This document shows, piece by piece, positions 9,332 to 20,264 of a stretch of DNA of 21,658 nt. Every line of letters starts with the position of its first letter. Positions within the stretch are counted from its first letter, which is position 1. Source of the stretch: Pleurobrachia bachei (Eukaryota > Ctenophora > Tentaculata > Cydippida > Pleurobrachiidae); contig AVPN01000151.1 in assembly GCA_000695325.1 (NCBI GenBank), forward strand, positions 12,622-34,279, in the 5' to 3' direction. Below the pieces are notes generated by a model. It ran no database searches, was not told the origin of the DNA, and saw only the letters and a program-made list of their open reading frames with translations. The position numbers and the translations under genes are program-made.

Positions 9332-10350
9332 TTATTGAACCTGCACGCACCAATCTGTGTCAATTCTGTGTTTATGTATGTGTGTTGTGTCAGTGTGTGG
9401 GGGAGGCCTCCCTTAGATTATATAGCGTGTTTACAGTTACGATATATCTAATAGGACAGCAAATAATATCAAGGAGAGAGAGGGAGAGAAAGAGAAAGAA
9501 AGAGGGAGAGAGGAAGAGAAAGAGTGGGAGTAACTGATTTAACATGATGTTGTGCGAGTAATGCATTTAACCAAATAGTTTTTTGTATTCCCCCTCCTTA
9601 TTTAGACAGGTCCAGGTACATGTTTGTGCGTTAGTTTGTGTGTGTGCGTGTAATCGCTGAACGCTTGATTATTGTTTTACACATCTTTTAAACTGTGTTT
9701 TTTTCTACGTTAGTTATGTCGGTTTACATCTCTCATCTAAGAGAGAAATAGAGAGGGATAGTGAGTGAGATATATTATATGTCATGGTCGGAGATATTAT
9801 ATATATAATATATTTAATCAATATATCTGGTTTCTCGGTATTTAGGGCAAGATGTTTGTGAATAATGGAGATTGGGGTAGAGAGAGGGAGAGAGAGAGCA
9901 AGGAAAAGTGCGAGAAAGGGAGAAGGACAGAGAGGGAAAGAGAGAGAACTTGAAGGGACAGAGAGGGAAGTGTATTGAGAGAACTTGCGTATTGCAAAAA
10001 AGGGATAACCTTTGACAGAAGTAGGGGGCTTAAGAGTTGTCAAACCGAAAGAGAGGGAGAGAGATAGAGAGAAAGAGAGAAAGATGGGGCTTATATACCT
10101 ACTTTGGAGTCAGGTAGAATGAGATAATGGGAGAGTTAATGAAATTGAATGGAAGGGGACAAAACGAAATGTATGTTTAGAATTTGATCGCTGCTGTTTT
10201 TCGCACAGGTTGAAAGAGAGAGACTTGTATATACCGTGTAAGAGAGAGTAATAATCCACGATGTTATATATATTGTTGATTTATAGGAAAAAATCCCCAG
10301 TTTTACTTGTCCCAGCACTGTATTATACACTCGGCGTGTGTGAGTGTAGA
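9332..10350 (+). repeat. Second tandem duplication, unit 1 (1019 bp)
   Basis: Begins TTATTGAACCTGCACGCACC and ends CGGCGTGTGTGAGTGTAGA, abutting unit 2. Content is GA-rich blocks, GT-rich words and an AT-rich palindromic stretch (about 9790-9815), with no gene. Local open frames are translations of GA/CT repeats. It lies in the 3' flank of the Galpha gene. Confidence 0.95.
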
Positions 10351-11380
10351 TTATTGAACCTGCACGCACCAATCTGTGTCAATTCTGTGTTTATGTATGT
10401 GTGTTGTGTCAGTGTGTGGGGGAGGCCTCCCTTAGATTATATAGCGTGTTTACAGTTACGATATATCTAATAGGACAGCAAATAATATCAAGGAGAGAGA
10501 GGGAGAGAAAGAGAAAGAAAGAGGGAGAGAGGAAGAGAAAGAGTGGGAGTAACTGATTTAACATGATGTTGTGCGAGTAATGCATTTAACCAAATAGTTT
10601 TTTGTATTCCCCCTCCTTATTTAGACAGGTCCAGGTACATGTTTGTGCGTTAGTTTGTGTGTGTGCGTGTAATCGCTGAACGCTTGATTATTGTTTTACA
10701 CATCTTTTAAACTGTGTTTTTTTCTACGTTAGTTATGTCGGTTTACATCTCTCATCTAAGAGAGAAATAGAGAGGGATAGTGAGTGAGATATATTATATG
10801 TCATGGTCGGAGATATTATATATATAATATATATATAATATATTTAATCAATATATCTGGTTTCTCGGTATTTAGGGCAAGATGTTTGTGAATAATGGAG
10901 ATTGGGGTAGAGAGAGGGAGAGAGAGAGCAAGGAAAAGTGCGAGAAAGGGAGAAGGACAGAGAGGGAAAGAGAGAGAACTTGAAGGGACAGAGAGGGAAG
11001 TGTATTGAGAGAACTTGCGTATTGCAAAAAAGGGATAACCTTTGACAGAAGTAGGGGGCTTAAGAGTTGTCAAACCGAAAGAGAGGGAGAGAGATAGAGA
11101 GAAAGAGAGAAAGATGGGGCTTATATACCTACTTTGGAGTCAGGTAGAATGAGATAATGGGAGAGTTAATGAAATTGAATGGAAGGGGACAAAACGAAAT
11201 GTATGTTTAGAATTTGATCGCTGCTGTTTTTCGCACAGGTTGAAAGAGAGAGACTTGTATATACCGTGTAAGAGAGAGTAATAATCCACGATGTTATATA
11301 TATTGTTGATTTATAGGAAAAAATCCCCAGTTTTACTTGTCCCAGCACTGTATTATACACTCGGCGTGTGTGAGTGTAGA
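10351..11380 (+). repeat. Second tandem duplication, unit 2 (1030 bp)
   Basis: Appears identical to 9332-10350 except for an 11-bp expansion of the AT repeat near 10810-10850, which accounts exactly for the length difference. It ends at the same GTGTAGA word, after which unique DNA (GCGACAGTG) begins. It separates the Galpha 3' flank from the GCC2 promoter region. Confidence 0.95.
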
Positions 11381-11790
11381 GCGACAGTGTGCACTGTTAT
11401 ACTTATAGTCTGTAAAACGTGACGAAACTAAATTTACGCTTGCTCCAGCCGATGGGACGCTTTCGGCGAGATGAGAGCAATTTGGACTAGCGAACAAACG
11501 CCAACCAAGTGGTGCATCTCGCGCGAAAATTGAGTGCTATTTTGTGCGCGCAAAACATACCCGCGCAATAATTAATATGGAACCGCGCGTGGTGTGATGT
11601 GAAGCTGATCCAAAAATTGAAAATTTCAGATCACAAAAAAAGATTTCAAACTTGATTTTTTGTTTCTTTCCTCGATTTTTGCTCCTCTCTCCCCATTTAT
11701 CTAGCAAATATGTTCTATACAATGTCATGAAAGCCTTAAATTGATGTCATCTAAGCTGTTAACCAATTTTCTCGCTCCAATAAGGTATTA
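11381..11790 (+). promoter_or_regulatory. CG-rich promoter and 5' UTR region of GCC2
   Basis: The 410 bp before the GCC2 start codon stand out for clustered CpG words (CTCGCGCGAAA, GTGCGCGCAAAA, CCCGCGCAA, CCGCGCGTGG at about 11519-11591). One is an exact E2F-type site, GCGCGAAA, at 11521-11528. CCAAT words occur near 11762 and 11776, probably too close to the ATG to be classic promoter boxes. No TATA box is evident. Promoter role is inferred from position and composition. Confidence 0.5.
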
Positions 11791-14700
11791 ATGTCAGATT
11801 CGGGGCGTACAACGCCCGTGTCTAGAGGCACTCCAAGCTCCAAGTTGGACAATGCATCCAAAGAGGACCTCATCAAACTGTTGAAGAAGCAGCAGCTGTT
11901 ACTGAAGAAGTCAAATTCTGATAATGATGCAGCAAAGACAACATTGAAGCAAGAAATTTCGGATTTGGGGCAAGACAATGAATCGCTTCGTGGCAAAGTA
12001 TGATATCGTGTTTGTTGTATTTGAAGCTTCCCTTCATAGATTAAATACACGTGGCTACTAATCTGTGAAACATTTTTCCTGACAAATGTTTATATTTCAG
12101 CTCTCACAGTTATCCTTGGAGAATGAACAAATGTACCAGTCAAACCAGAAGCTGAAAACAGACCTCCAGCTGTTGGAAGACTCAATCACAGAAGACAACA
12201 AAATATCAGAAACACAAATTCTAGCCCTGGAAAAGAAAATATCCCACATATCGAGTGAACGGGAAGATTTCCTTTCCGAGTTGATTGTCCTGAGAGATAC
12301 CCGGGATCAGATGCGACAGGTGATGATGGACTTTCAGGAGAATGACTCCCGAAATATTTCAAGGATTGCAGATTTAGAGGGAGAGCTGGCAGTGGAAAAA
12401 GAGAAGAGAGATTCGGAAGCAGATGAGTGGAGGAAGTTGTGTGACTCGCTGGAGATATCGTTGAATGGTTAGTTGCACAATCAAACTTTCTCTCATTCGG
12501 GACATAACAAGCCCGCCACTACCCGAAAATAAACTATTCTCAACTTGTATCGTTCGAACAAGGCAAACTAACTTTAGTCAAAGTTTTCTAAACCTCTCAA
12601 GCAATAGAAGTTAGAATTATGTGTTCACAAAAAATAACCTTCCCCTCAGAGACCCAACTAAAGCTGGAGGATGCCGAGAAATCACTGTCCCTGAAAGCTG
12701 AACTCGTCCAAACTAAGAATGACATTTCCAGTCTGAGGGAGGAAGGTGAATCTCTGAAATCGATGATTAGGGATTACAACACCCAATTCACATTGGAAAC
12801 GGAAACCCTTGCACAAGCACTCAGCTCTCTTAGCGGGGGTGGTGGTGTGACAGCAGATATGCCTTCATCTGCCGTGGGAGAAGAAGTAACAGAGATACCT
12901 GCCGTGGAAGTGGAGTGTTTAGAGGAAAAGATAAGACAGCAGGAGGAGGAGATTCAGTGTCTTACGGAGAAAATAAATCAGGTTAGTTATTGGAATTTGA
13001 ATTCTTCATGACAGCTGTCTGAGGTTCTGTTTGACTCTTATCTGTGTAGTGTGTAGTGAGAAATTCAGCATTTCTTATTGAGCATGAGTTTTGAGTGTGA
13101 TTTTTATGTTTTTAGCTCACTTTGGATCAAGGAAATCAGCCAGATAGCGATGAGACAGAGGGGAAGAATTTTGACAGTAATGTTGAGGAGCTGCAGGGTC
13201 AAATAATGGAGTTATCGGGAGCTTTGCAACGGGCTGAGGAAGAGAAAAGGAAGATGAAAGATCACTTAGACGAGTTTATAACTGAGAGTGCCAATCTTCA
13301 GGAGCAGGTAACAATCACACGACACAGAAAAGAGGTGTCAGATCCGGTCAGATTGCCTTGCTCGTTCCTGTTCGCACATACAATTGTCAGATTAGGTGTC
13401 ACGTGTGAAAATGATCCCCCTCCGATCGAGATCATGCTTTAGTTCTTGAGTGCACTGTGCAATGCACCGTGTGCATGTGTGTTATACATTTGAAAGTTTG
13501 TTAGTGTACATGCAGCCCTATACCTATGTACATACAATGTATGTACATCAAATAGTATTTACTGTATGGAAAGGTTCCAATATTGGGACAGAGAGGCGGT
13601 ATTTTACAAGGCAGGATGTTATCTCCTTAACTTTCAGGTGGAACGACACCGACAGACACAAGACGATGACGTGGTGAGATAATACTTGTAGGGAGACATC
13701 AAAATAATACAATCAGTCAATAATCATTGATAATAATTAATTGACTAATTAACTATTTAATCAATTAATAGAATTTATCAATTAATAATCATATCATAAG
13801 TTATTTTAACTGCTCAGTCTTACCACATAACATTGCATATTTTGACTCAAATCCGAAGCAATATGACACAGCCGAAACATATTACTAACCGATCTAAAAA
13901 CTCAGTACAAACAGACAAACATTTACATTTACATACATACATTTACGTAATAAACAGATGGTATTAGAAAGTCCCCCTTTGTTCTCCCTTTTCATTACTT
14001 GAATCCCCTTTGAGTAGGACCGTTCCTATTACACAATATACCGTGCCTACTCTTTCAGCATCATTATTACTATTACATTGACAGTTCCGATGTGAGCCGA
14101 TGGGTGGGTGAACCAAAACACTATTTCACCTCAGATCGAACAAAACTTTACCCCACTCTACCCATTTCAGAACATCAGAGCAGAACTAGACGCACAAGAG
14201 GAGGAGCTTGCTGCCTTAAATGAGGAGAAACAGTTCCTTTGTGCCCAGTTGAACCAGATCCAACGTGATAGGGAGGATCTCCAGAGTGAAAATGCGAGGA
14301 TTTTGGAGACCATGACCCTCAAACAGGTACAAAAATCAGTTTCAATATTACCAATTACCATATATGGTAATAGATTCACCAATTCCCCATCTCTCTCCAT
14401 ATATGGAATCTTACTAACCTACCACCAGGAGGAGCTGGAGACACTCCAAGAAGAACTAGGAAGAACGAAACAGGATCTAGAATTATCACGGCAGAGTGTC
14501 GAGGAAAGGATTGATGAGATGAGGGGAGAGTGGGAGGGGGAGACGACACGGCGAGATGAGGATAGGGCTCAGAGAGAGGAGGTTCTGCAGAATCTAGAGT
14601 TGGAGAGAGATAATGCTACCAGCCAAGTGTTCTTGCTTGAGGAACAGGTGAAGAAATTGAGGCTGGGGTTTATAGGATAAACTATCGTAGAGCGTGATAT

Positions 14701-17700
14701 CATGTCGGGGGGATTGGTAGTGAGATGGGATGGTTGTCATGGTTAGCAGTTAGCACAATTTTGCCTAGTAACTGGTTACCATGGTTACTATTGTGCTGGT
14801 TCAGTTGAAATAAGAGACAGTGCTAGAGTAACATTCTTTATTAGTATAATTAGTGGGAAGGGTTGAGATCCAGTGTGTTGATTGTCCAGAACTCGATGCA
14901 GAAAGATCAAGAATTGCCACCGAACTTTCAAGTCCCTTCCTCAATCCTAGATACAATGACTTTGCTCTTCTACAGATTGCCGAGCTTGAGAATCAGATCA
15001 CCAAAGCTCGAGAAGAGATAGATGGGATGAGGGAGGATAACCAGGGATCACAGAGTTTAATAACTATGGAATTAGCGGATTATCAGCGGTCAACTGATGC
15101 ACTTACGGCCAAGCTAAATACTGTGAGTTTCCGATGTGAGAGAGGCCATACTCCTAGCTTTTTGTACATTCATAAACATGCTACTCCTTGTTTGCACATT
15201 TTAGACAGTTAGTCCCTATTGGACATTGGTACCGGATAATTATGTACCGGATAATTATCTTTTGCCATGCGTTTTGCCGGTGTGCATAATAAATTAACAC
15301 ATTTTCAGAGTAAGACAGAGTTGGAACAAGCACGAGGGGCTCTAGAAAAGAAGGAAAGTCAGCTGAGCAAGGTGGCAGGCGAGCTGAGAGAATCAGAAAA
15401 ACTGCGTCTCTCTCAGGATGATATGATTACGAAACTAAAATGTGAGTTTGGGATGAGAAGACTGAGATGTGTTTACACACGATCATATGTCCCATGTCAC
15501 TAAAATTCCGCGTCTTGAGAGAATCCTCTCCGCCTAATGCATTTCTTGTGATGAAAGGGTGCGCGTTCACATTTCACCTTGTCGGACGTGGCGCGCGTAC
15601 GCATGGGGTGGCTGCCATTCATTAATTTCACACGTTCATTTTCAATTAAAATTCAATTAACTAATTGGATTGATTCAATGGATAGAATTAACTTGAATAA
15701 ATATAATCGAATTGTTCAGATTTTATCGTGTGTAACAGTATATAAATTGCACGGATAGGACATAAAATGTTCGACAAATGAAGTTGATTTGTGGTGACTG
15801 GTGTCACATTCCCTCGGATGTAATCATTTCATTTCTTCAAACCCTTCACCTCTACAGTGCTGGTAAAGAAATCCAAGAAAGAGGCAGCAGATGGTAAACT
15901 AGCCGAGGAAGAGGCGAGGAGGGATGTTGAAGAAATGAAGAGTGAGCTAGAGAAGTCTGTCCAAATGGTAGAAGAATCTAAGTTAGAGTTGGCCACTACT
16001 CAGGGGCTGTTGGAGAATACGATTGAGACACACCGGGCTACCTCGGCGGAAAAGGGTGCTGTGGTTAAGAATCTAGAGAACAAAGTACAGGAACTAAAGG
16101 TTTGTCCCTTAATTCCAGGTCTCAAATTAGTTTTGTGTGTGTAGTTGTAAGTGTCTTAGGAATTCTCAGGAATTCCACCTCAGGCGTCTTGGCAAATCAT
16201 TATCACAATGCTATCTCCATCTATCTTGATTCGGATTATTTTATGACACCTTGTCTGTGTTATAGGTTGATGCAGATACAGAGAGGAAACTGAGGGAAGA
16301 GATATCACGAGAGTTTGAGGGTTATAAGGTCCGGGTACACAGTGTTCTAAAACAACAGAAATCAAGTGAAACGACAACTGTTGCTCAGGCCGAACACGAT
16401 GCTATAGTGTGAGTAATTTTCTTCTTCTTCTTCTAAGAGTGTCGGGTAGGAGACCCTAAAGAACCATCGTGACTAACGTCATTGCGATTTTGTCGACACT
16501 GATGTGAGTGCTCGTAGTTTGAGTAATGCTCATTATTGTTGAGGAAACCCTTACTCAAGGCAGGGTTCACAGGGAACTAACCCCCCACCCCCCTCTCACA
16601 CTCGCAGATCTCAACTGAGTAATGAAGTCGAAGAGCTGAGGAGTGAGTTGGTACAATCCCGGGAGACTGTCAGTCATATAACGCTCCAGAGGGATAGTGC
16701 GGAGGCTGAGGTTAGGGTGGTGACTGGGAATCTGGAAAGTTCATCCCGACAGAACAACGACCGGGAAAAGTTTTATCTTGAGAGGTTTGTTAACATTCTC
16801 CCACTACTCCCCCACGTCACTACTCCCCCATTACTCCCCCACCATACCCACTTGTCCCCCTCATTACCATCCCCCGTCATTCCACCCGTGTGATCCTTAT
16901 TGTATTCTAAAGGGCAGAGAGGGTCAAACAAGGCAACTTCCCCCTACCATCACTCCACAACTCTACAGGATAACCGAGCTAGAGGAGACCCTCCAGGTGC
17001 GGGATAATGACGTCATGAGGAGTAGAGAAAGTGCAGCTGCCCAACGGTCAGCACTCTCAGAATCTTACACCAGAACGATAGAACAAAGTCAGGCTTCACA
17101 CTCTGAGACTATACAGGTAAACATCACAAGTGTGGTAATATCCAAATGAAAGCTATCTAACTTTGTGTGACTCACGCCCCACGGTGCATTTTATTCTGTG
17201 AAGGTTTAGTGGATCAAGTCTAACCCTCTTTGCTTTGTCTAAACTTTTTGGGACTGAACACCATTATTTCAGATACTCCAAGATAAGATTGAGAGGTTGG
17301 AAGAGGAGCTGCAAAAGAGATCAGAAGTGCCATTAGAAGCTGCCCAATCTGTTACCTATCAACCTCATCTAGCAGAGTGCTCAACGCCTGTGGGCCCCAA
17401 GGTATTGCTTCATGTTTCATACTTGCCTTGTTAACTGGCGGTATTTGTATTTTCTGTAGTCTTGAGTCGCCTGACAATCGTTTCATGCTTTTAAAAATAC
17501 CAAGTAGGTACAATTCAAAGTCCTCACCCATTCTTTACCCCCTCAGCAAATACGCTTGGGAGCAGAAGGTTCGGAAAGTCCAGCACCTTCCATCTCTGGG
17601 CTAGAGGAAGTTCTGAACAACTCAGCCCTCTCTCGATCCAACTCTCGATTCTCATTTTCTAATATGTCGGGTAAGTTTAGTTTTTTTTTTCAGTTTGACT

Positions 17701-18495
17701 TCACCTGGAAACGTGGTACGGCGCCTGGTACACAACGCAACTACCCCGCATGCCCAACAAAACCCCATTCCTCTGACTAACCCTCCCCCACTAGATACGA
17801 CACCGAAGGAAGATGATATAACGCAGAGCAAAGTGTCACATCTTAGCACCCTGTTACGAGAGAGCGAACACAACGCAGCTGCCCTACAGGTAAACGTATT
17901 GAATATCCATTGACACTTCCATTTGGCATCAATTATAGGATTTACAGTACTCGATTGTTTCCGGAAACTAGGTACAAAACACAAAACGAATTGTTCCCTC
18001 TTTCCCGTATCTTCTGTGAATTAGATGAGTCCTGTATTATAATTCCCTCTCACAGGAGCAATGTATGGTACTAAAAACTGAGGTTAGAAGACTGGAAAAG
18101 ATGATTGGACGAGACAATACCAATGTTGAATACCTCAAAAACATCTTACTGAAGGTATGATTGTGTAAACATAGGTTCAAGATTACCGTAATTTGTTGGC
18201 CAGTGTCTTGTTTGTACAGACTACAGAACCTCGACTCAGTCAGACCCTTTTTTGTCGCAAAAATTGTACCCCTATTGTAGCCCTATTACACCACTTTTAC
18301 TGTGTTGTTCTAACACCCTCATTTCTCTCTCCCCAGTACGTCAGTACTACTGACACAGCTGCGAAGGAGAGGCTGGTCCCTGTTCTCAGCACGGTGCTGC
18401 AACTAACCAAGGAAGAAGCTAAAGAACTGACTGATAGTGCGACGGTGGGGAAACGGGAGGCCGCACCATGGAGTTCATCATGGTTCAATTCTTGA
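11791..18495 (+). CDS. GCC2: GRIP-domain golgin GCC185 (GCC2 orthologue)
   Basis: Long coiled-coil tether of the trans-Golgi network; in vertebrates it captures endosome-derived vesicles and binds Rab and Arl GTPases. Eighteen exons, all GT-AG: 11791-11997, 12101-12467, 12650-12981, 13116-13307, 13638-13673, 14171-14326, 14429-14647, 14976-15122, 15309-15441, 15858-16099, 16266-16408, 16608-16784, 16969-17116, 17273-17401, 17547-17670, 17795-17889, 18056-18154, 18337-18495. They total 3105 bp (1034 residues) without a frame conflict. Residues 18-40 (KLDN..KEDLIKLLKKQ) match the GCC185 N-terminus. ELADYQR (535-541), FEGYKVRVHSVLKQQK (694-709) and LSTLLRESE follow its C-terminal half in order. 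The GRIP domain includes EYLKNILLK with Tyr975, the position that contacts Arl1 in other GRIP proteins. It is shorter than human GCC185 (about 1684 residues), mainly in the central coil. GCC1 fits the C-terminus less well. Confidence 0.93.
13308..13637 (+). other. GCC2 intron 4
   Basis: 330-bp intron. The upstream exon's frame stays open into it to 13442, and another frame runs 13450-13677, but neither looks like coiled coil. It contains CATGTA/TACATG words near 13500-13550 and no recognised element. Confidence 0.6.
13638..13673 (+). CDS. GCC2: 36-nt GCC2 microexon
   Basis: Twelve-codon exon VERHRQTQDDDV between a good acceptor (CTTTCAG) and donor (GTGAGA), phase 0 on both sides, flanked by introns of 330 and 497 bp. 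The charged, helix-friendly peptide suits the coiled coil. Skipping it leaves the frame intact, so it could be a cassette. There is no homology proof for so short a peptide; it is inferred from splice sites and phase. Confidence 0.6.
13674..14170 (+). other. GCC2 intron 5, AT-rich
   Basis: 497-bp intron with a strongly AT-rich stretch (about 13680-13800) of repeated ATTAAT/AATTAA words and an ACATTTACAT-type simple repeat near 13920-13950. No gene is seen. Confidence 0.6.
14648..14975 (+). other. GCC2 intron 7, possible extra exon not resolved
   Basis: 328-bp intron. An open frame across 14853-14975 includes a coiled-coil-like stretch (ELDAERSRIATEL) that is in frame with exon 8. I found no acceptor/donor pair that would use it while keeping phase with exon 7, so I leave it intronic; RNA evidence could add an exon here. 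Confidence 0.45.
14753..14796 (+). repeat. Nested inverted repeat around an RFX X-box match
   Basis: GCACAA (14753-14758) pairs with TTGTGC (14791-14796), and TAGTAAC (14766-14772) pairs with GTTACTA (14784-14790). At the centre, 14775-14788 reads GTAACCATGGTAAC on the minus strand, the same X-box-like word found in the duplicated Galpha introns. Structure is seen directly; function is unknown. Confidence 0.55.
15442..15857 (+). other. GCC2 intron 9
   Basis: 416-bp intron with a short CG-rich patch (GGACGTGGCGCGCGTACGC near 15585-15604) followed by AT-rich sequence with repeated CAATTAA words. No gene recognised. Confidence 0.6.
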
Positions 18496-18860
18496 TTGTT
18501 GTTTTTGGAGGGTGAGGGACAGATAGTCCCTTAGGGGAGGTTCTTTTTTAGTTTTTAGTCGCAGTGCGGTTATTTCAGAAAATTAGACATTTAGTGTGGT
18601 TGGGTTAAAAATAGTTTAGACCTAAGTTAGGCTTAGGCCAGGTCTTCTAGTTCTTATACTTATCGACCTTACGTAGTATGGACGTCGTAGACGTACGATA
18701 GGCGATAGCTTGTCAGTTATAGTAACAGTAACACAACGATGTTATATCGTCCATACTACTCCTTTTTGTCTATTTAATTCAAAGTGTGCAGTGTATAAGT
18801 TAGAAACTAACTAATTTCTGATGTTATTTGACACCTTAAGAAGTGTGGTATTTGTGAATG
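18496..18860 (+). other. Likely GCC2 3' UTR with several inverted repeats
   Basis: Sequence after the GCC2 TGA. It has a small hairpin (GGGAC-AGATA-GTCCC, about 18516-18530), a paired AGACCTAAG / CTTAGG-GGTCT region (18618-18645), and a perfect 12-bp inverted repeat GTAGTATGGACG / CGTCCATACTAC (18673-18684 and 18748-18759, 63-base spacer). No canonical AATAAA is present before about 19194, so the transcript end is uncertain. Confidence 0.5.
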
Positions 18861-18916
18861 TGATTAATTATTGTCTAACTTCTTGAAAGCAAAACTACCT
18901 TGTTTCAATTGACCTG

Positions 18917-19000
18917 GTTTTGCAGTAACGCGCCAATCAGTAGATAGTGTACTGCAAAACTTTGCAGCGCGGCGCGCGAGAAAGGAAGTTTTAAAACTTT
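18917..19000 (+). promoter_or_regulatory. Palindrome-rich promoter candidate for the CCDC34-like gene
   Basis: A perfect 11-bp inverted repeat, GTTTTGCAGTA (18917-18927) and TACTGCAAAAC (18950-18960), encloses a CCAATCAG box (18933-18940). It is followed by a second TTTGCAG, a CG-rich block GCGCGGCGCGCG (18967-18978) and a 14-bp palindrome AAGTTTTAAAACTT (18986-18999). The CCAAT box and CG block about 340-390 bp before the ATG suggest a promoter. No transcription start can be fixed. Confidence 0.5.
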
Positions 19001-19321
19001 GATTTTCCAAAAAGTAAAAAATACGCGTTTTGTCTTCTTTTTTTTCTTCACTTTTTTGAGTTTTGAGGAATTTGATCAATTAAATCAAGCTTTTCCTCAT
19101 GATAAACTGAATATATGAACCCAAATCGAGTGCAGTTTACCATTTGAAGGGAAGCTGCACTAAATTTTGCTTTGTATCTCTTGTTCTTGATCAAATAAAG
19201 AGTTGAACAGCACCCATTTTGAGTTTCTAGTTGAGAATTGATAGTTATTTCGAAGCTCCAAATCATTAAATTAATTAACCCCACCCCTTTCATCAGTCTA
19301 GCGGTCAATTTTTTCAAATCA
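19001..19321 (+). other. 5' flank or 5' UTR of the CCDC34-like gene
   Basis: AT-rich, with a bulged inverted repeat at 19065-19098 (GAGGAA / TTCCTC arms) and an AATAAA at 19194-19199 that could end GCC2 transcripts or be fortuitous. Minus-strand open frames here match nothing I recognise. Confidence 0.45.
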
Positions 19322-20264
19322 ATGTCAGAATCTACCACGACAGTCAAACACGGTAAAGCCGCAACTGAATATTATTCGACAATTTACTCTGACAGTCTGA
19401 CTGCTGAAAATGGAATTTCAGCATTCAGCAATGCATTTCAATTTTCAGTTTCTCACGACGACACTGTCTACGAAGATGATTTTGAGGGAAGTCTACCATC
19501 CTCAACACCCCGCCATTCTACGAGGAGCAGCTCGAGAAGGGTCCGTAAAACAGCAACTGTGAACGATGATAGTATTATTGAGGTGAGTCACTGATCAATA
19601 AAGTATGGCTACAACATAAGATCAGAATGACAAGTTTAGCTGAATTAATTGTTTGATTTTTACATTCAATCTACTTCAGGAGTGCGGAGAAAGTGTTGAA
19701 TGGGAAAAGTGGATTCTCAAAAAGGCCGAAGAGATGTCATTTTGTCAAGAGAAAGAACGAAAACGGAAAAAAGAAGAAAAGAAAAAGGTGAAAGAAGAAA
19801 AGAAAAAGGCAAAGGAGAAACTGAAACAAAATGAATCTGCTGTGAGAGAATGGGAAAAGAAAAAGTTGGTTGTTTTGAAGGAAAAGAAGGAGGCAGAATG
19901 TAAGAAAATTGAGGAAGAAAAAGCTAACAAAGAGGCCGAAAAACAAGAGATTTTAGAAAAGTCCATTGTCGCTGTCAAGAGTTGGAAAGAGAAAAAAGAG
20001 GAACAAGAAAAGGCTGCAACTGAAAAAGAGAAAGAAGAGAAAGAGAAGAGTGAACAGTCGGAGAGGGAACGAAAAGAAAAAGCAGATGCAAGATATAAGG
20101 AGTGGTTGAGGACACACAAGCGTATCTCGAGCCCAAAATCTCCAAAGACACTTGCCGAGTTTTATAATCCTTCCGGAGTTGCTAGAAAAATTAAATCAGA
20201 TCCATGGAATTCGGACACAGAAGTTCAGTATAAGAACGTTCGAAATCTTTACTCTCCGTTTTAA
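19322..20264 (+). CDS. CCDC34: CCDC34-like coiled-coil protein
   Basis: Two exons, 19322-19582 (87 codons) and 19680-20264 (194 codons plus TAA), joined in phase 0 across a 97-bp GT-AG intron; 281 residues. The Ser/Thr-rich, acidic N-terminal part is followed by WEKW (95-98) and a highly charged Lys/Glu coiled coil. Regularly spaced Trp modules follow: REWEKKK (Trp145), KSWKEKK (Trp189) and YKEWLRTHK (Trp229). It ends with FYNP (248-251) and DPW (Trp263). Human CCDC34 has the same order: a W..W start, repeated EW..KK modules, then FYNP..PW. CCDC34 is linked in mammals to sperm-flagellum formation, and its molecular role is poorly defined. The start is the first ATG after a short open stretch with no homology; an upstream non-coding exon cannot be excluded. 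Confidence 0.8.

Noticed and set aside
9714-10043. Minus-strand open frame in the second duplication, also near 10816-11073.
   Set aside because: Ser/Leu/Pro-rich translation of GA/CT repeats with no family resemblance.
19048-19347. Minus-strand 99-codon frame overlapping the CCDC34-like 5' region.
   Set aside because: No recognisable homology, and it overlaps the promoter and start of a supported plus-strand gene.
19745-20119. Minus-strand Phe/Ser-rich frames opposite the CCDC34-like coiled coil.
   Set aside because: Antisense shadow of the Lys/Glu-rich coding sequence.
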